Of a DNA stretch of 64,000 nucleotides, positions 9,169 to 20,509 are shown in pieces (the stretch's first letter is position 1; every line of letters starts with the position of its first letter). The notes beneath the pieces are model-generated. The model was not told the origin of the DNA, did not search any database, and worked only from the letters and a program-made list of their open reading frames with translations. A program made the translations under genes and the position numbers. This stretch comes from Agapetus fuscipes (taxonomy: Eukaryota; Arthropoda; Insecta; Trichoptera; Glossosomatidae): contig OX637338.1 in the NCBI GenBank assembly GCA_951799405.1, positions 9,300,001-9,364,000 of the forward strand. Direction: 5' to 3'.

Positions 9169-10330
9169 TATACACAGTAAAATTATGAGCTGTAATATTT
9201 GTGTATCTAATGAGTGGTTCAATTTCGTCTTATCAAATATTTTAAGTATTAATTAAATTTCTTCTTAAATTAAACCCATGTAGCGCGCTGTATCCAGGAA
9301 ATACAAAAAAAGCAAATTTCAGTACAATCATCATGAATTCAGATTTACATTTCCAGGTTGCAATACAATTTTAGCAGAAGTGCGACCCCTTTGGCTCCAC
9401 TCGTGTTTCACGCCCCCCCCCCCTTCCCTTCCCCTCTCACCCACCCTCTCTCATCCCATCAGATAAGCTCGATAACTTTCGGCGCGCAAAAACGACGTCG
9501 CCATATTTAAAACGGGTTATCTTTTTTTATTCATGTTTTTGTTGTCTCGCTTTAAGCCCCGCCGAACTGTTTGAGATTATATTTATTACGGGGAGGGCGG
9601 GGTGTAGTGGGGGGGAGGGAGGCAACGCCTGCAAAGCGACATTCGTATTCGCGAATGGCAGCGTTTTGAAATTGGTAAGAGAGAAAATTGGATTATTATT
9701 TAAATTTTGCAAATTTATGGCAAAATCTTCCGTTTTACGTCGGAAATAAAAGTAATTTTACATTATAAGCGTGTAAAACGGGAACGACGTCTACTTTAAT
9801 TTTGTAAATGTAGGTACCTTGTAGGTACCTTAGTACTTCAAAATAATGAATTTGTTAAAAGAATTTAAATCAGAATAATAACAGAAATCAGAATTTTGGT
9901 GTAGGCAGAAAATTTTAAATTAGGTTTTTTGTCGGCAGGCAAACGTCACAGATCTATGTGACTAGGGTCCTTCACAACCATAACTAACTATTAGTTGACT
10001 TTTTCTTTAACAACTCAGACGTGTGACGACAATTTTTATTATATGGGATTAGTTTCAAGTCCATTGGCAAATATATACTTTTTCTTTCCTGTGACTACTA
10101 ATCTGGCCACAAATAAATAATTACAACCAAGCCAAAGGCTTACGGTTACCTAAGATGAAAATTGTAGAGGAGCTTTTTCTCTACTTCAAGACATAAATAG
10201 TTTAGATGGCGTAGGAAAGAAGATTGAGTAAATTATTCAACAATTACGTACAATAAACCTACATGTAGGTAATAGGTAAACAATTAGTTAGCCTTAAGCT
10301 TACAGTTTTTTATAAGTTTTGAATTTAAAT
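9169..10330. other. Unique region with a C-rich and a G-rich block
   Basis: A polypyrimidine block lies at about 9411-9460 and a G-rich block at 9590-9630. At 9932-9965 TCGGCAGGCAAACGTCACAG then TCTATGTGACT is shared with 16757-16790, a short repeat of unknown class. No gene is recognised. Confidence 0.35.
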
Positions 10331-10445
10331 GCAATTCACTTACTTATTTTACCTGGCCAGAAAAGGTATAGCTTATCAATTAATAAGTAATTCTATAATG
10401 TGTGGCCAAATTATTAGTTAATTTTGACAAATTCTTAATTAAATG
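10331..10445 (-). mobile_element. SINE-D body fragment
   Basis: On the minus strand it holds AATTACTTATTAATTGATAA, TTCTGGCCAGGTAAAATAAG and TAAGTGAATTGCAT. This matches the distal body of the SINE-D copies at 11843 and 29458. The tRNA-like head is missing. Confidence 0.65.
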
Positions 10446-11842
10446 GTATGTGGTGACGCATGAATAGCGTCATCTATTTTTATTTTAATTAATTAGTCTA
10501 AGAAGCGAATTTCATGTTGGTCTGTCACAATCTGAAAAAAGTGCGGATAAAAATCGCAAGATGTCGGTATCAACTTTTTTGACATCTGAGCAACGTGAGA
10601 TTAGCAATGGATTGATGACTTCCATTTCCGTCGTGTTCGCAAGTAGACACGTTTTTATATGTCTCTCGACCGATTTGAAATTTACCGTTAAAATCTGTGA
10701 GTGAGTGTGTTTGTTTTACATATAACTTGCAAGTGTGGCAGTTTGTGAACAGAGCTCAGCACCACAGGATCCTGAGAAGAGCATCATCTTGGACCAGAAG
10801 CACGATTGAGGTGAGTGCGGTCCTTTGATTTTCGCTTCTTTGGTACGGGAAAGTCGTCCAACATTGAAAGCCACCTATTGAAGGTTGGCTTTTGTTTGAG
10901 AGAGAAAATACCATAGGCATTAGATCTGTGTATTTTATATCTCGCATTGGAGAATACGTTGCAGTTTCTCCATTTGTTGTTTTTTTGTATTTATATACTC
11001 CCTGAGGGGCAAAACTTACACCTTGCCCCTCCAGGTATGTGTTTAACAAGGATCAAAATTATTGTCGATAGAGCACGGCGCAGGCGAGGTTCGAAATTAC
11101 GATTGTTACAATAACTGACATTAGAATGCCAACAGTTTACTGATTTATTGTCGTTGCTTACATTTATTATAATTAAGTTTAATTATCCTGTTGAAATTTC
11201 CTTGTCATATGTAACAAGACGTACAGTAGTAACTTTCATCTTCATATAGTAGGTTAGAAGTATAATGTGGTAACATTCGCACATTCCGAGCAACTTTTAT
11301 AATCACTCGGGAAACGCGATAAATAAAAGGGTTATAAAGCCAGCGGTTAGCATAAAACAAACATCTGCGGAGCCTCCCGGAATATGTATTTCCCGGCCGC
11401 GCTCCGAAGTGCCTTTTCCCATACTTTTATGGGCGCCTATATCCGCTTCAGCAAAAATAACATCGTTTTATATTCAAACGATGTTAGCGCCATCAAAATT
11501 GCATTAAATGGAGGTAGTAAAGTATAGTCGGAGACACCTTGGGCGTAGGTACGCCGGCAAGCCGCGGGGAGAATGGCCTTTATGGGCCGCGCATGTAAAA
11601 TATCTAATTTTGTTCTGGCTCGGCCTGCGCCGCGACGCCTTTCGTGAAAAACTCGTAAACCACGTATACAATTTAATTTAAAAAGTTTCCAAAGCAGCAA
11701 AGTTAGCTGATATTAAATGCGACAATGTAATGACAATTTAAAGCAGGTTCAATTAATACAATATGTGTTATGAAGTATTTTTTTAAGAGTCTACGATATC
11801 CGTAGAATTAACTTTTGGTGTAATTTTTCATGACATTAGTGG
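10446..11842. other. Unique region, GC-richer at 11330-11690
   Basis: The 11330-11690 part is richer in CpG than its surroundings (CCCGGCCGCGCTCCG, GCAAGCCGCGGGG, CTGCGCCGCGACG). No domain can be recognised in the short ORFs. Candidate non-coding regulatory DNA, by composition only. Confidence 0.3.
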
Positions 11843-12062
11843 GTGTTATGGCCGAGGGAGCCAAGTGGCCGACATTTCTAGCGTATGTTTGGAATAGAAT
11901 AACGCTGGTTCGATCCCCGCCTGGGTCTATTGAACCTGGTTTAGCAGATGTCATTGGGTAATTATTAATTAATAATTCATTCAAACATACAACACTGAAT
12001 TATTCATTGATGATATTAATACCTGTTTCTGGCCAGGCAGAATAGGTTAGTGAATTGCATTC
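11843..12062 (+). mobile_element. SINE-D copy (tRNA-headed)
   Basis: It has the head GTTATGGCCGAGGGAGCC...GCTGGTTCGATCCCCG, with the long variable arm typical of a class II (Leu/Ser-like) tRNA. The B box is GGTTCGATCCC. The body GATGTCATTGGGTAATTATT, CCTGTTTCTGGCCAGGCAGA and GTGAATTGCAT is shared with 29458-29690. Confidence 0.8.
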
Positions 12063-12529
12063 CTCTTCACAAATCTATGTTAAAAAATTCAGCTTTTTTA
12101 ACTTTACAAAAATTCAATAATGCTATGATAAATTCAATGGTTTTGTCTCCTGACCATAAAATTAAGCCGTAAAAATAATATATATTACATTTTTGAGTTT
12201 ATTTAGTTTTCAAATAAGAAGATTAAGCAAATTATTTGTAAATAAGTACTTATGTAGGTAGATACAATACATCCTTGTATGATCTTTCACTAGGTTTTTA
12301 TTTTATTTATTTTTAATGGACTCCATTTTATATGCTTTAATTGCCAAGATTTAAATCTTTCCACCCCTTGGTCAGGGATCAAGTGAACTTATTACAGGGG
12401 GTGTGTAGGGTAAGGGGGTGGGTGTAGAAGACAAGGTGGAGGAAGGGGTACGGGAGGCGAGGCAGTCCTCTTCCGGCTAGGAAACAGCCAATCACAGCGC
12501 GGCCAGCTCACATGTCAAAAGTAATTGAA

Positions 12530-12729
12530 TGTAATGGAATATTTAAGTAGGACTCTCCGACAAATAAATGAACGGACACTTGTTTTATTCAAGAAGCGGC
12601 GCTGCCATGGTTGGTGGTGGCTGTTGCGGGGAAATTGTTGTGAATGACAAAACACGCAGCCGAGGAAAACTGGAGAACACAATGGAGGTGCACTTAGTTA
12701 TAAGTGTCCATTTATAATTAAACATTACA
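12530..12729 (+). mobile_element. Possible short LTR remnant
   Basis: It starts TGTAATGG and ends AACATTACA, giving the same inverted termini as the solo LTR at 16202. It has a TATTTAAG box and AATAAATGAACGG. No target duplication is seen and the length is short, so this could be chance. Confidence 0.25.
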
Positions 12730-12859
12730 AGAAAATTGCAGTACAAATATCATACAAGCATAAGGAGTTAAAAGAAATTTAAAAATTTTAACGTAGCATG
12801 AGTAGGTGTTTTTCTTTGCAAATATTTCATTTTTTTTTTCAATCCTCTTCTTTGATAAG

Positions 12860-13108
12860 TCTATAATCTATAATCTAAGTTGCAAGGATATATTCATTTA
12901 AAGCTCTCAGATGTATGCCCACAAACCAACAAGTGTAGTTCGCGCTTACAAATGCTGAATGTGTACTTACAAATAAAATTCAAACCTCAAATGAACATAA
13001 GCTCAACAACTTTTGCCGACCTTCCCTGAAACAGGGGTGACATTGGCAAAGTGAACCATTTTTTACAGTATGGGTGGTCAGCCTCATACCAACCTATAAG
13101 TCAAGGAA
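12860..13108 (-). mobile_element. rep-A copy, complete
   Basis: It runs from TCTATAATCTATAATCTAAG through CACAAACCAACAAGTGTAG, CAACTTTTGCCGACCTTCCC, TGAAACAGGGGTGACATTGG and TTTTTTACAGTATGGGTGG to CCTATAAGTCAAGGAA. This is a good reference copy for the family. Confidence 0.9.
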
Positions 13109-13124
13109 ACATACATAAGTCTTT

Positions 13125-13351
13125 ATATATAATCTAAGTTGCAAGGATATGTAGCATTCAAGATTCATATTAAATGCATTCCCATAAGCAGACACCTAGA
13201 GTTTGCGCTTACACATGCTGCATGTGGACTTACAACACTCGAACTCAATCTAAAATGAATATAAGCCCTTTACAGCAGTGGCATTGGCAAAGTGAACCTT
13301 TTTTTACTGTATGAGTAGTCAGCCTCATACCTAAAAACCTGTAAGCCAAAG
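13125..13351 (-). mobile_element. rep-A copy, complete, tandem to the previous one
   Basis: It has the same orientation as 12860-13108 and starts 16 bp after it. It runs from ATATAATCTAAGTTGCAAGG to AACCTGTAAGCCAAAG. About 20 bp are missing around the CCGACCTTCCCTGAAAC motif. Confidence 0.88.
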
Positions 13352-13530
13352 ATCTGCTTAAGTAAATATTAAATTTCCTAATAATTAAAAAAAATGTCAT
13401 GAAATCCTACTGTCAATTTCTTTCATGCGCCCATACTACCAAATAATGCAAAAAATTAAATAAATTTTATTAGCAGGAATAGCAAACAATTCAATCCAAG
13501 CCCATCATTTCTAAAAATTATCTTTAAAGG

Positions 13531-13596
13531 AATGAAAATAAACTCTGTTTTATGTATTCTACTAAATTATCAGAATAAAACAGAGTATATTTTCAT
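13531..13596. repeat. Long AT-rich inverted repeat (hairpin)
   Basis: AATGAAAATAAACTCTGTTT on the left pairs with AAACAGAGTATATTTTCATT on the right, with further pairing (ATTCT/AGAAT) towards an ~11-nt loop. About 25 bp are paired, with one mismatch and a small bulge. It could be a decayed palindromic MITE. Confidence 0.75.
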
Positions 13597-13600
13597 TTTT

Positions 13601-13650
13601 TCATTTGAAATGGAGTTCTGCAAAGTTTCCGCTGAAACATTTCATGAATT
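13601..13650 (+). repeat. rep-H copy 1
   Basis: ATGGAGTTCTGCAAAGTTTC followed by CGCTGAAACATTTCATGAAT is shared with 57475-57517 with few differences. It is a short repeat of unknown class. Confidence 0.65.
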
Positions 13651-13787
13651 GTTTCTTTAAACGGAAATTTAATCATTATTTCCTTCCAAACATTTTCCCA
13701 CATAAATAAGAGATATACGAGATATATAGGTACATACGTGGGTAATGAAATATTTTGTACTGCATCTTAAAATTTTCTCAATCATGA

Positions 13788-13850
13788 TTAAACGTATTTC
13801 CATAAGCAGACACCTAGAGTTTGCGCTTACACATGCCGCTTTCCTTACAC
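13788..13850 (-). mobile_element. rep-A fragment
   Basis: TTCCATAAGCAGACACCTAG then AGTTTGCGCTTACACATGCC matches the middle of the nearby copy at 13125, including its unusual CACCTAGAG. Confidence 0.7.
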
Positions 13851-15556
13851 ATGCATCTTTCTGTCACTTTAAAAAAAGGTGTTTTGTACACAACTTTCTG
13901 TATTATAACAAAAACAATAACATTGTAACCCTTTTTAAAATGTCGGTGCACACCGGATACGAGTGCTCAGTGCAGTCAGAAGAGCGCAGTGTAACCTCCT
14001 AGCTCAATCCTACCGTGAAAGCAATAATAACCCGGTCTCAAGCCAAAGTCTTCCCAGCCAATCGCCGCTAAAAGAATACAAATAACACATAATTGTATCG
14101 AAGTTCAGCGAGCCTCCACGGAGCTTGGCACTTTTAATTCCAATCATTACTGGTCCCTGAGTGACAGGGGTATACAATACTTGGTAGAGGTCAGCGCAGG
14201 GCCTCGCCGGAGTGATTTGAAAGCCCTGATAGATGGCTGGACTGAATGGAACAGATAACGCAAATTATACGGCAATTTAAATGTCCAATAAGGAGAGGGC
14301 CCGCCTCAGAGAACTGCAATTTCATTTCAGACTTTAATAATCGTATGAATGGTTTCACTCACATTGTTTTTCGAACTTCTATTCCTTTGTTAGATAGAGA
14401 AACTATCAATCAAACGGGAATTTTTTCATTTTGTTAATGATTTGTATTACGTAAATGCCTAATAAACTTAATTATTTGTATTTATCTGTTTACATTCGTC
14501 ATAGTTCCTGAAACTTGTTATGGTCACGTTGGCCGTGTAATAAACATTGACAGCCTTGTGATAGTCGGTTAGATGGGCCAATAAAAGATGGTTCTCCGAA
14601 TTGATAGACGTACCAAACCACTGACCTCTTCTTTATTGAACCTTTGAAAGTAGCAAGTACGTCGAAAGATTTATATTTGAGAGTCACTTAAAATTTAAAA
14701 AGGACCCTGAAAACGTCTGCGCATCCTCTGTAACTAAGCTAAGAAAAATTAAAAACTCATAGTTACAACTTACAACATAGTAGAACTAGATGAAATTTCC
14801 ACTTCTAGGCATATAAACAAACTTTCAAAATTAACCATTTAACTTGGGTAAACTTAAAGCGAATCGTGCTGCTTGGAATAAGTGTGATATAAAATAGGGT
14901 TGCCGGCGATCCAAGATAAGTCCGCCATCAAACAAACGTGAATTTGTTCTAGCATATTATTTGAAAGCGATTATGGTGAGATCTATAATGAGTAGAGATC
15001 GCAATCTATAACGTTGCAGGCTATCATTAGCTGACGGGGAGAGTTCCCATGATGGCAACAGGCGAACGTTCCGCTGAACAACTGTTCCACATATCGGCTC
15101 GCCTGCTTGCTAGTGAGTGTCGGAGCGCGCATCGCGTGTGAAGCCGCCTCAATATCGTTTCAACATTTTTATATGAGATGTAATCTGCGAAGCAAATTTG
15201 TTTGGACAGCTCGCGATATCCGGCCGAGCTCAATCTGCTCAAAGAATTGGATAAATTATTCGATTTACAATGGAGATAGTTTTGCAATTTTATTCACAAT
15301 CGTTTAAATGTGATTGCTTGGGTCTTGCGGTACCGCCACCTTGGGCGTTCGCTTTCCTATCACCTTCTACATTTTATGGCACGTATACGTACCAACCCTT
15401 CAATTTTTCCTTCACTTATAGACTTCGTGTTGAAACTGCTTTACTATCTTTAATTTCGCTACTTTTAATATCAAACCAGAATGTCAACTTTCAGCACTAA
15501 GAACGCAGAGTAAACAAAGTTAATTACATAAACAAGATGGCATGGGCGCAAAAAAA
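13851..15556. other. Unique region
   Basis: It has mixed composition, with GC-richer pieces at 14020-14230 and 15030-15240. The ORFs are short and on both strands, without recognisable domains. No gene is called. Confidence 0.35.
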
Positions 15557-15655
15557 ACGCAACTAAGATACACATAAAGTGCAACTTTTTAGTGCATTAT
15601 ATCCGGAGAGTTGCGCATTTGTCGAGAGGAATCTTTTTTTTTACAGGTCAGGGAT
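15557..15655 (-). mobile_element. SINE-B 3' fragment
   Basis: On the minus strand it has CCTGTAAAAAAAAAGATTCC, ACAAATGCGCAACTC and TTGCGTTTTTTTTGCG. It is the diverged distal end of SINE-B without the head. Confidence 0.65.
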
Positions 15656-16201
15656 ATTATATGGGCGATCATTATTTGTCTTACTTTTAACAGAAATAAC
15701 ACGTTTTTCTCTCTTAAAAATTACGTAAGCAAATAAAAAGCACTTCAGGTGAAATAAATTATGAATTTGTAAAAATAAAACTCTGTGTTTTTTTTAGGTT
15801 ACACCTACTCATAAAAATTAATTTTCACTGTTTTAATGCACACACTCTGAAAAGCTTAAGAAATACATTTGGTGACAAATGGAGCATTTTGTATTAGATG
15901 TAGACTAAAACGAGGTGTTCAATTTTTTTTAAATGTAAAAACGAATCTCCCCCATTTAATCCGTTAAATGTTTACTTTTAATCTATGAACATAATGCAGC
16001 CCCTACATTTGCCGTACAAAGCTTTTTGTCATTTTATTCAGATCTCTTTTTGTAATGAAGCTTTCATGTTATCATTTATGTTAACACTTCAGACTTATTT
16101 TATGTCTCACATTTAACACAAAAGTTATATATGTATGTAAAGTAACTACGATTCACATACTTATTCATGTACTTAATATGAAAATCTACATTTCAGTATA
16201 C
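15656..16201. other. Unique AT-rich stretch
   Basis: It carries scattered short A/T-runs only. Confidence 0.4.
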
Positions 16202-16635
16202 TGTTATGTAAATAGTAGATTAATATAGGTGCACATGGTAGGTAGTGATAGTTATTATAGTATTATGTCAAAAGTAGATTAATATAGGTGTACACCGTAG
16301 GTAGCAATAATTATAGGCTCAACAAATCTAGAAATTAAATGATCCTTTTGTACTCTTGAAGTTGGTAGAATGTTCGAGAGCTTTGATGGCACATTAGTCA
16401 CTAGAGACTTCTGTCTGTGAAGTATATAAGGCGTAATGTTGAGTGCACCTAGACAGTGAGATAGTTGCCTTTGATTAAAGAGTGTAAGCGATACTGAACT
16501 GTAAAAATAAATTTGAGTTACTAAAAGTGTTAAAAATAAATATAAATTGTAAAATTAAATAAAGTGCAAATAAAGATACTGAGAGAAGACCTGTATGTTT
16601 TAATTTAGAGACTTTCCGAACCCAAAAACATTACA
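16202..16635 (+). mobile_element. Solo LTR of an LTR retrotransposon
   Basis: The 434-bp element begins TGTTATG and ends CATTACA (inverted termini). It is flanked by the 4-bp direct repeat ATAC (16198-16201 and 16636-16639). Inside, the U3 side holds two tandem ~55-bp units (AGTAGATTAATATAGGTG, then GTAGGTAG, then TTATAG). A TATA box (AGTATATAAGGCG) lies near 16421 and AATAAA signals near 16507-16562. No gag or pol flanks it, so it is a solo LTR left by LTR-LTR recombination. Superfamily (Gypsy or BEL/Pao) is not determined. Confidence 0.85.
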
Positions 16636-16790
16636 ATACATACGTCCATAGTATCTATACAAAAGTGGCAATAAAAAAATCTAATCTAATATTTTCAATT
16701 GGCATGTAAATAATAAATAATGAACACACCTTGAAATTTGACATCACAATTTTGTATCGGCAGAAAACGTCACAGGTCTATGTGAGTACA

Positions 16791-17004
16791 ATCTATAATC
16801 TAAAAAATATATATTCCATATAAGCTTCCTATTGTATGCATTCCCACAAGCAGACACGTAAAAATTTGCGCGTACACATGCCGCATGTGAATTTTCTACA
16901 TCAAATCCAATCATAAATTAACATAAGCGCTACAACTTTTGCCAACCTTGACATTGTGGTACAGCATAGGTGGTCCGCCTCATATCAACCTGTAAGTCGA
17001 GGAG
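16791..17004 (-). mobile_element. rep-A copy, near complete
   Basis: It runs from ATCTATAATCTAAAAAATA through CATTCCCACAAGCAGACACG and CAACTTTTGCCAACCTTGAC to CAACCTGTAAGTCGAGGAG. The AACAGGGGTGACATTG block is shortened. Confidence 0.85.
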
Positions 17005-19880
17005 CTAATAACAAAATATTATTTAGCCCTTTTTTCCAGCAACCGTGTGACGTAATTTTTTTTTGTCTTTGAAATTCAGTATAGCAGTATTCTTTAAAAT
17101 ATAATTACCCAAATTTCATTAGTCTCCATGAAATGATTACACCAGACAGCGTCTCAGGGGGCACCGACACCATCCAAGGGGCGTCCGGCGCCCTCACAGA
17201 GAAGCCTGGGGCTCCACTGCAGCAGGCAGATACTTACATTATACGGGAGCCATAAGCGGAGCTCCCTTTGTGAATTTTAAGCAGTCATAAAATTGTTAAT
17301 TTTTCTCTTCCGTCCGTAGAAGAAACCTTTGTGAGGGGGAGGGGGAGGGGGCGCGACGCCGAGCTGGTCTATCTGCGGGGGGGGAAAATTCTCAATTTTT
17401 AAAATGAAAAAAAAAAATACATTTTTGCATTTGTTGTCAAATGGGAAACATGATCGCGCTGCTGGATATTTCCATTTCTTTTATTTTCTTATTTTCCTGA
17501 AAAACATTTTTTTTGTTGGTAAACATGGAATTTTATTTTGAACGAAATTAGTAAAATGTTGGTATTGTTAAAAAAAACCCTCATTTGAATAGCAACAGCG
17601 ATTTTTTTCAATTCAGAGATATACCTATATAATAGTATGTATCCCATTTCAAAATATTCGTCTTCAATTATTGTGATAAATATATGTATCCTGAAATTTG
17701 TATCCTATTATATCTTAGAAAAAGTTGGCATCTTTAATTTATAAAAAAATGATTTTACATTATTTTTGGAATAGTTATTTGAAATGCTATCAGTAAATAA
17801 CCAATTGAAAATTAACAATCCATTTCCACAATGAAAGAAAGGTGTACTCACGCTATTTCAATATTGAAACAGGCCACAGGGAAATTCCTGCATTTGAATA
17901 ATTGAATAACGTTCGTTTATAGTGCATGGATGCACGTATCAAATCGGTTCTTACATAGCGCCACTCGCAACAGTTGAATTCACCGAAATATCTGAGGGAT
18001 TAGCCCCCTCCCCACACGGGGAGGTAGCCAGTCTCCAGCCTCACTCCACCGCGCCGCCACCCGACCGACCTATCACTATCGGAACACGTTTCAAACCATT
18101 TCCATTTCATCAATTTCAAATTAAATTCTTCGCCAGTGAAAATTTTGCCCCGGTATCAGAATGCAATCGGAGCTGCGTATCAGTGTAATTTTGGTTATAC
18201 AGCCGGGCAATGAAAATACGTTCATGATGTTATCGCGCCCGTAAATTGGATGAATGCTTTAGTTATTTTCAATTTAATTTAAGAGTTCTTTTACACTCAA
18301 TACGTGAGATGTTAAATTTTAAATATTCACGGCTCTTGGCTGGGAGTGCTTTCTGTAAAACTGTTACACAATCACAGAGCACAGGACCGCGCCGCACCAA
18401 CAGACAAGCCCTGGAAGACATTACATTCTCTCACAAACTATGTACATTTGTTTGACACACCTTTAAGTCTTAAGAAATTATATACAAAAAAACAGTATTT
18501 CACAAAATCCCTAACTTTTGAACACATTTCATACATACTTTATTTATAAAGTTGAATATTATTCAATGTTAAAAAAACAATTAAATATTATTTTAGTTTT
18601 GGCAAGTCTTTATTAACCTTAGTATTTAGTTAGTGAAGGATAGATTGTGGTCACTTTTATTAACCAGTTCATACACCGTTCCTTAATTTCCCTGCTGAAG
18701 TCAAAGATTTTGACCTCATAGCAATCCACCACCACTCCATCCAACCACGTTGCTCAAGATCTATACTACCCTCCAACATTTTGAACTTGTCATTAACTAT
18801 TTTGTCTGCTCAAATGGTTTATTTTTTTGGGTTTTTCCTTCTATTCAGTTTGCTTTTGAACTTAATTCATGCATTTGTAATGAAAAACTCACTGCTGGCT
18901 TCTAAAATCTTCCATTAATCTAAAAGTTCATTTGAATTTGAAATCAACCAAAGTTATCTCACTTTGAAAACTTGCAAGAAATATAGATTTGTTATTGGAA
19001 ACCCAAAATGGCGGAAGCGGCAAAAGGAAATTGTGTCTGTGAGAGAATACGTAATAAATCCATTGCTTTTGAAAGACTTGAGTAACTTATTACCGGGGAC
19101 AGTCACAAAGAATAACTAATTACAAAAAACAAAATTTATCGCTGCAAGTCCATTCCAACTTCCGAGCACTGAATCAATCTACCCCCACCCCCTGCTAGCT
19201 CCCCCTTCCCTCGCCGCAGCACCCCTTAGGACAGGAGATGCAGGAGCGCAACGAAGATCTTAAAAACATGCTCAATATGTAGGTAACAAATATTAAGGGT
19301 GACTGCTTGAAACTACAAGCTCTGAGAAGGAGGCGAGTATTAAAATCTGATTGAAATTATTTTCAGTTCTTATATTTTCTTCAAACTTAACCAAAGTACT
19401 TTAGGGGCCTATTTCACCAAGCTCCAATCAGACAAAAATCAAAACTAAATCTGATTTCTCCCAACAAAACAGCAATTTGGTGGCATGTACGTAAATCAGC
19501 TGATATACATAATCCTCCCTGTTTAAATTCCATTATATTATTACCCACTTCCGAGAAATATTTAACCGAGGTCCTTACCAGAATTAAGCAATCAAATTTG
19601 ATGTGTCAATCAAATATTGATTGCAGATTGGTGCAACAAGCCCTTGAACTTTTACTTTTTACTTTTATCTTACGTAGGTACATAGTCTTCACAAGAAATG
19701 AAAACCTGCTAATGGACAAAGAGAATTCTATTCTTATGGAGTTATTGCTGATGAAAGGGTAACATTTTACCTATGAAAACGTTTTTTTAATTTCACACCT
19801 CAGTTTTTTAGGATAAAATAGTGAGCTTGGCGTTCTAATGATTAATTTTAAAGCATTTTGTTTGTAGCAAGTTCTATTGA
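17005..19880. other. Unique region of about 2.9 kb
   Basis: It holds a small GC-rich island at 17130-17255, a G-run-rich stretch at 17334-17385, and a mixed island at 17995-18190 and 19180-19260. The remainder is AT-rich. No repeat family is recognised. No gene is called except the weak candidate listed separately. Confidence 0.35.
17133..17255 (+). CDS. Weak candidate: 40-codon ORF in a GC-rich island
   Basis: An ATG at 17133 opens a 40-codon frame ending in TAA at 17253. It is unusually GC-rich for this window and has Gly/Pro/Ala/Thr-rich codon content with no A/T-run. On the minus strand the same island starts after a pyrimidine-rich ...CTGCAG and has a second open frame. An exon on either strand or a CpG-type regulatory island are all possible. 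No domain is recognised and there is no flanking gene to join it to. Confidence 0.15.
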   Translation: MITPDSVSGGTDTIQGASGALTEKPGAPLQQADTYIIREP

Positions 19881-20104
19881 GGTTGACTCCCCATGCTGTA
19901 CAATATTGGTTCACCTTCACCAATGCCACCCCGGTTTCAGGGAAAGGTGGCAGGAGCTACAAGATTCATGTGAGATTTGATTTATTTTGTATAAATACAA
20001 TATACATGCAGCATGTGTGAATACGAACTTATATGTGACTGCATCTGGGCATGCATTAAATATGAATCTTAAATGTCAATATATCTTTGGAACTTAAGTA
20101 GATT
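19881..20104 (+). mobile_element. rep-A copy, diverged
   Basis: It runs from GGTTGACTCCCCATGCTGTA through CACCCCGGTTTCAGGGAAAG and TTCATGTGAGATTTGATTTA to ATATCTTTGGAACTTAAGTA. It shares GATTTGATTTATT and CAGCATG with the copy at 62283 and so represents a subfamily. Confidence 0.8.
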
Positions 20105-20156
20105 GTTTGTAAAGTCTATGTCATTTAATTGTTATTTCGGGAAGAACTATAGATTA

Positions 20157-20509
20157 GTCCGGTCAATAGCTCAGTTGGTAGAGTGCTTGCATTCTACCCC
20201 GTGAGCTCGGGTTCGAATCCCACCGAGGAGGGTGTCAGAAATGATTTCCTATTTCGGTGTTTATTTCAAACCCCATAATAAAAATACCGGCAAGGTTTAC
20301 TCAGCCTTCACAAGAAATGAGTACCAGCCCCCTCGGGAGCTGGGAAACCCCCACTTCAACTGAAGTGGTTGGCGTAAGGCCGGCCCCCTTACCTGTAAAA
20401 ATAAATAGGTTCAACTCGCCACATGCGACCCCTTCGGGGATAACGCGGCAAGAAGTTACACTATATGTGTAGCTTAGTTGCGTTTTTTTTTTTTTTTTTT
20501 TTTTTTTTT
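20157..20509 (+). mobile_element. SINE-B copy, full length (reference copy)
   Basis: Head GTCCGGTCAATAGCTCAG, A box TAGCTCAGTTGG, B box GGTTCGAATCC. Body: GTGTTTATTTCAAACCCCAT, TTTACTCAGCCTTCACAAG, the palindromic CACTTCAACTGAAGTG, GGCCGGCCCCCTTACC, and AAGAAGTTACACTATATGTG then TAGCTTAGTTGCG. It ends in a run of about 27 T. A T-run rather than an A-run at the 3' side is a constant feature of this family. The short ORFs across it are chance. Confidence 0.93.

Noticed and set aside
12530..12729. Second TGTAATG...CATTACA LTR
   Set aside because: The ends match the solo LTR at 16202, but it is short, lacks a target duplication and shares no interior sequence. It is listed only as a low-confidence feature.
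20219..20472. 71-codon ORF repeated on the minus strand at 45410-45649 with nearly the same protein
   Set aside because: The similarity arises because both lie in SINE-B copies. The frame crosses the tRNA-like boundary and body and is not kept open in the other copies.
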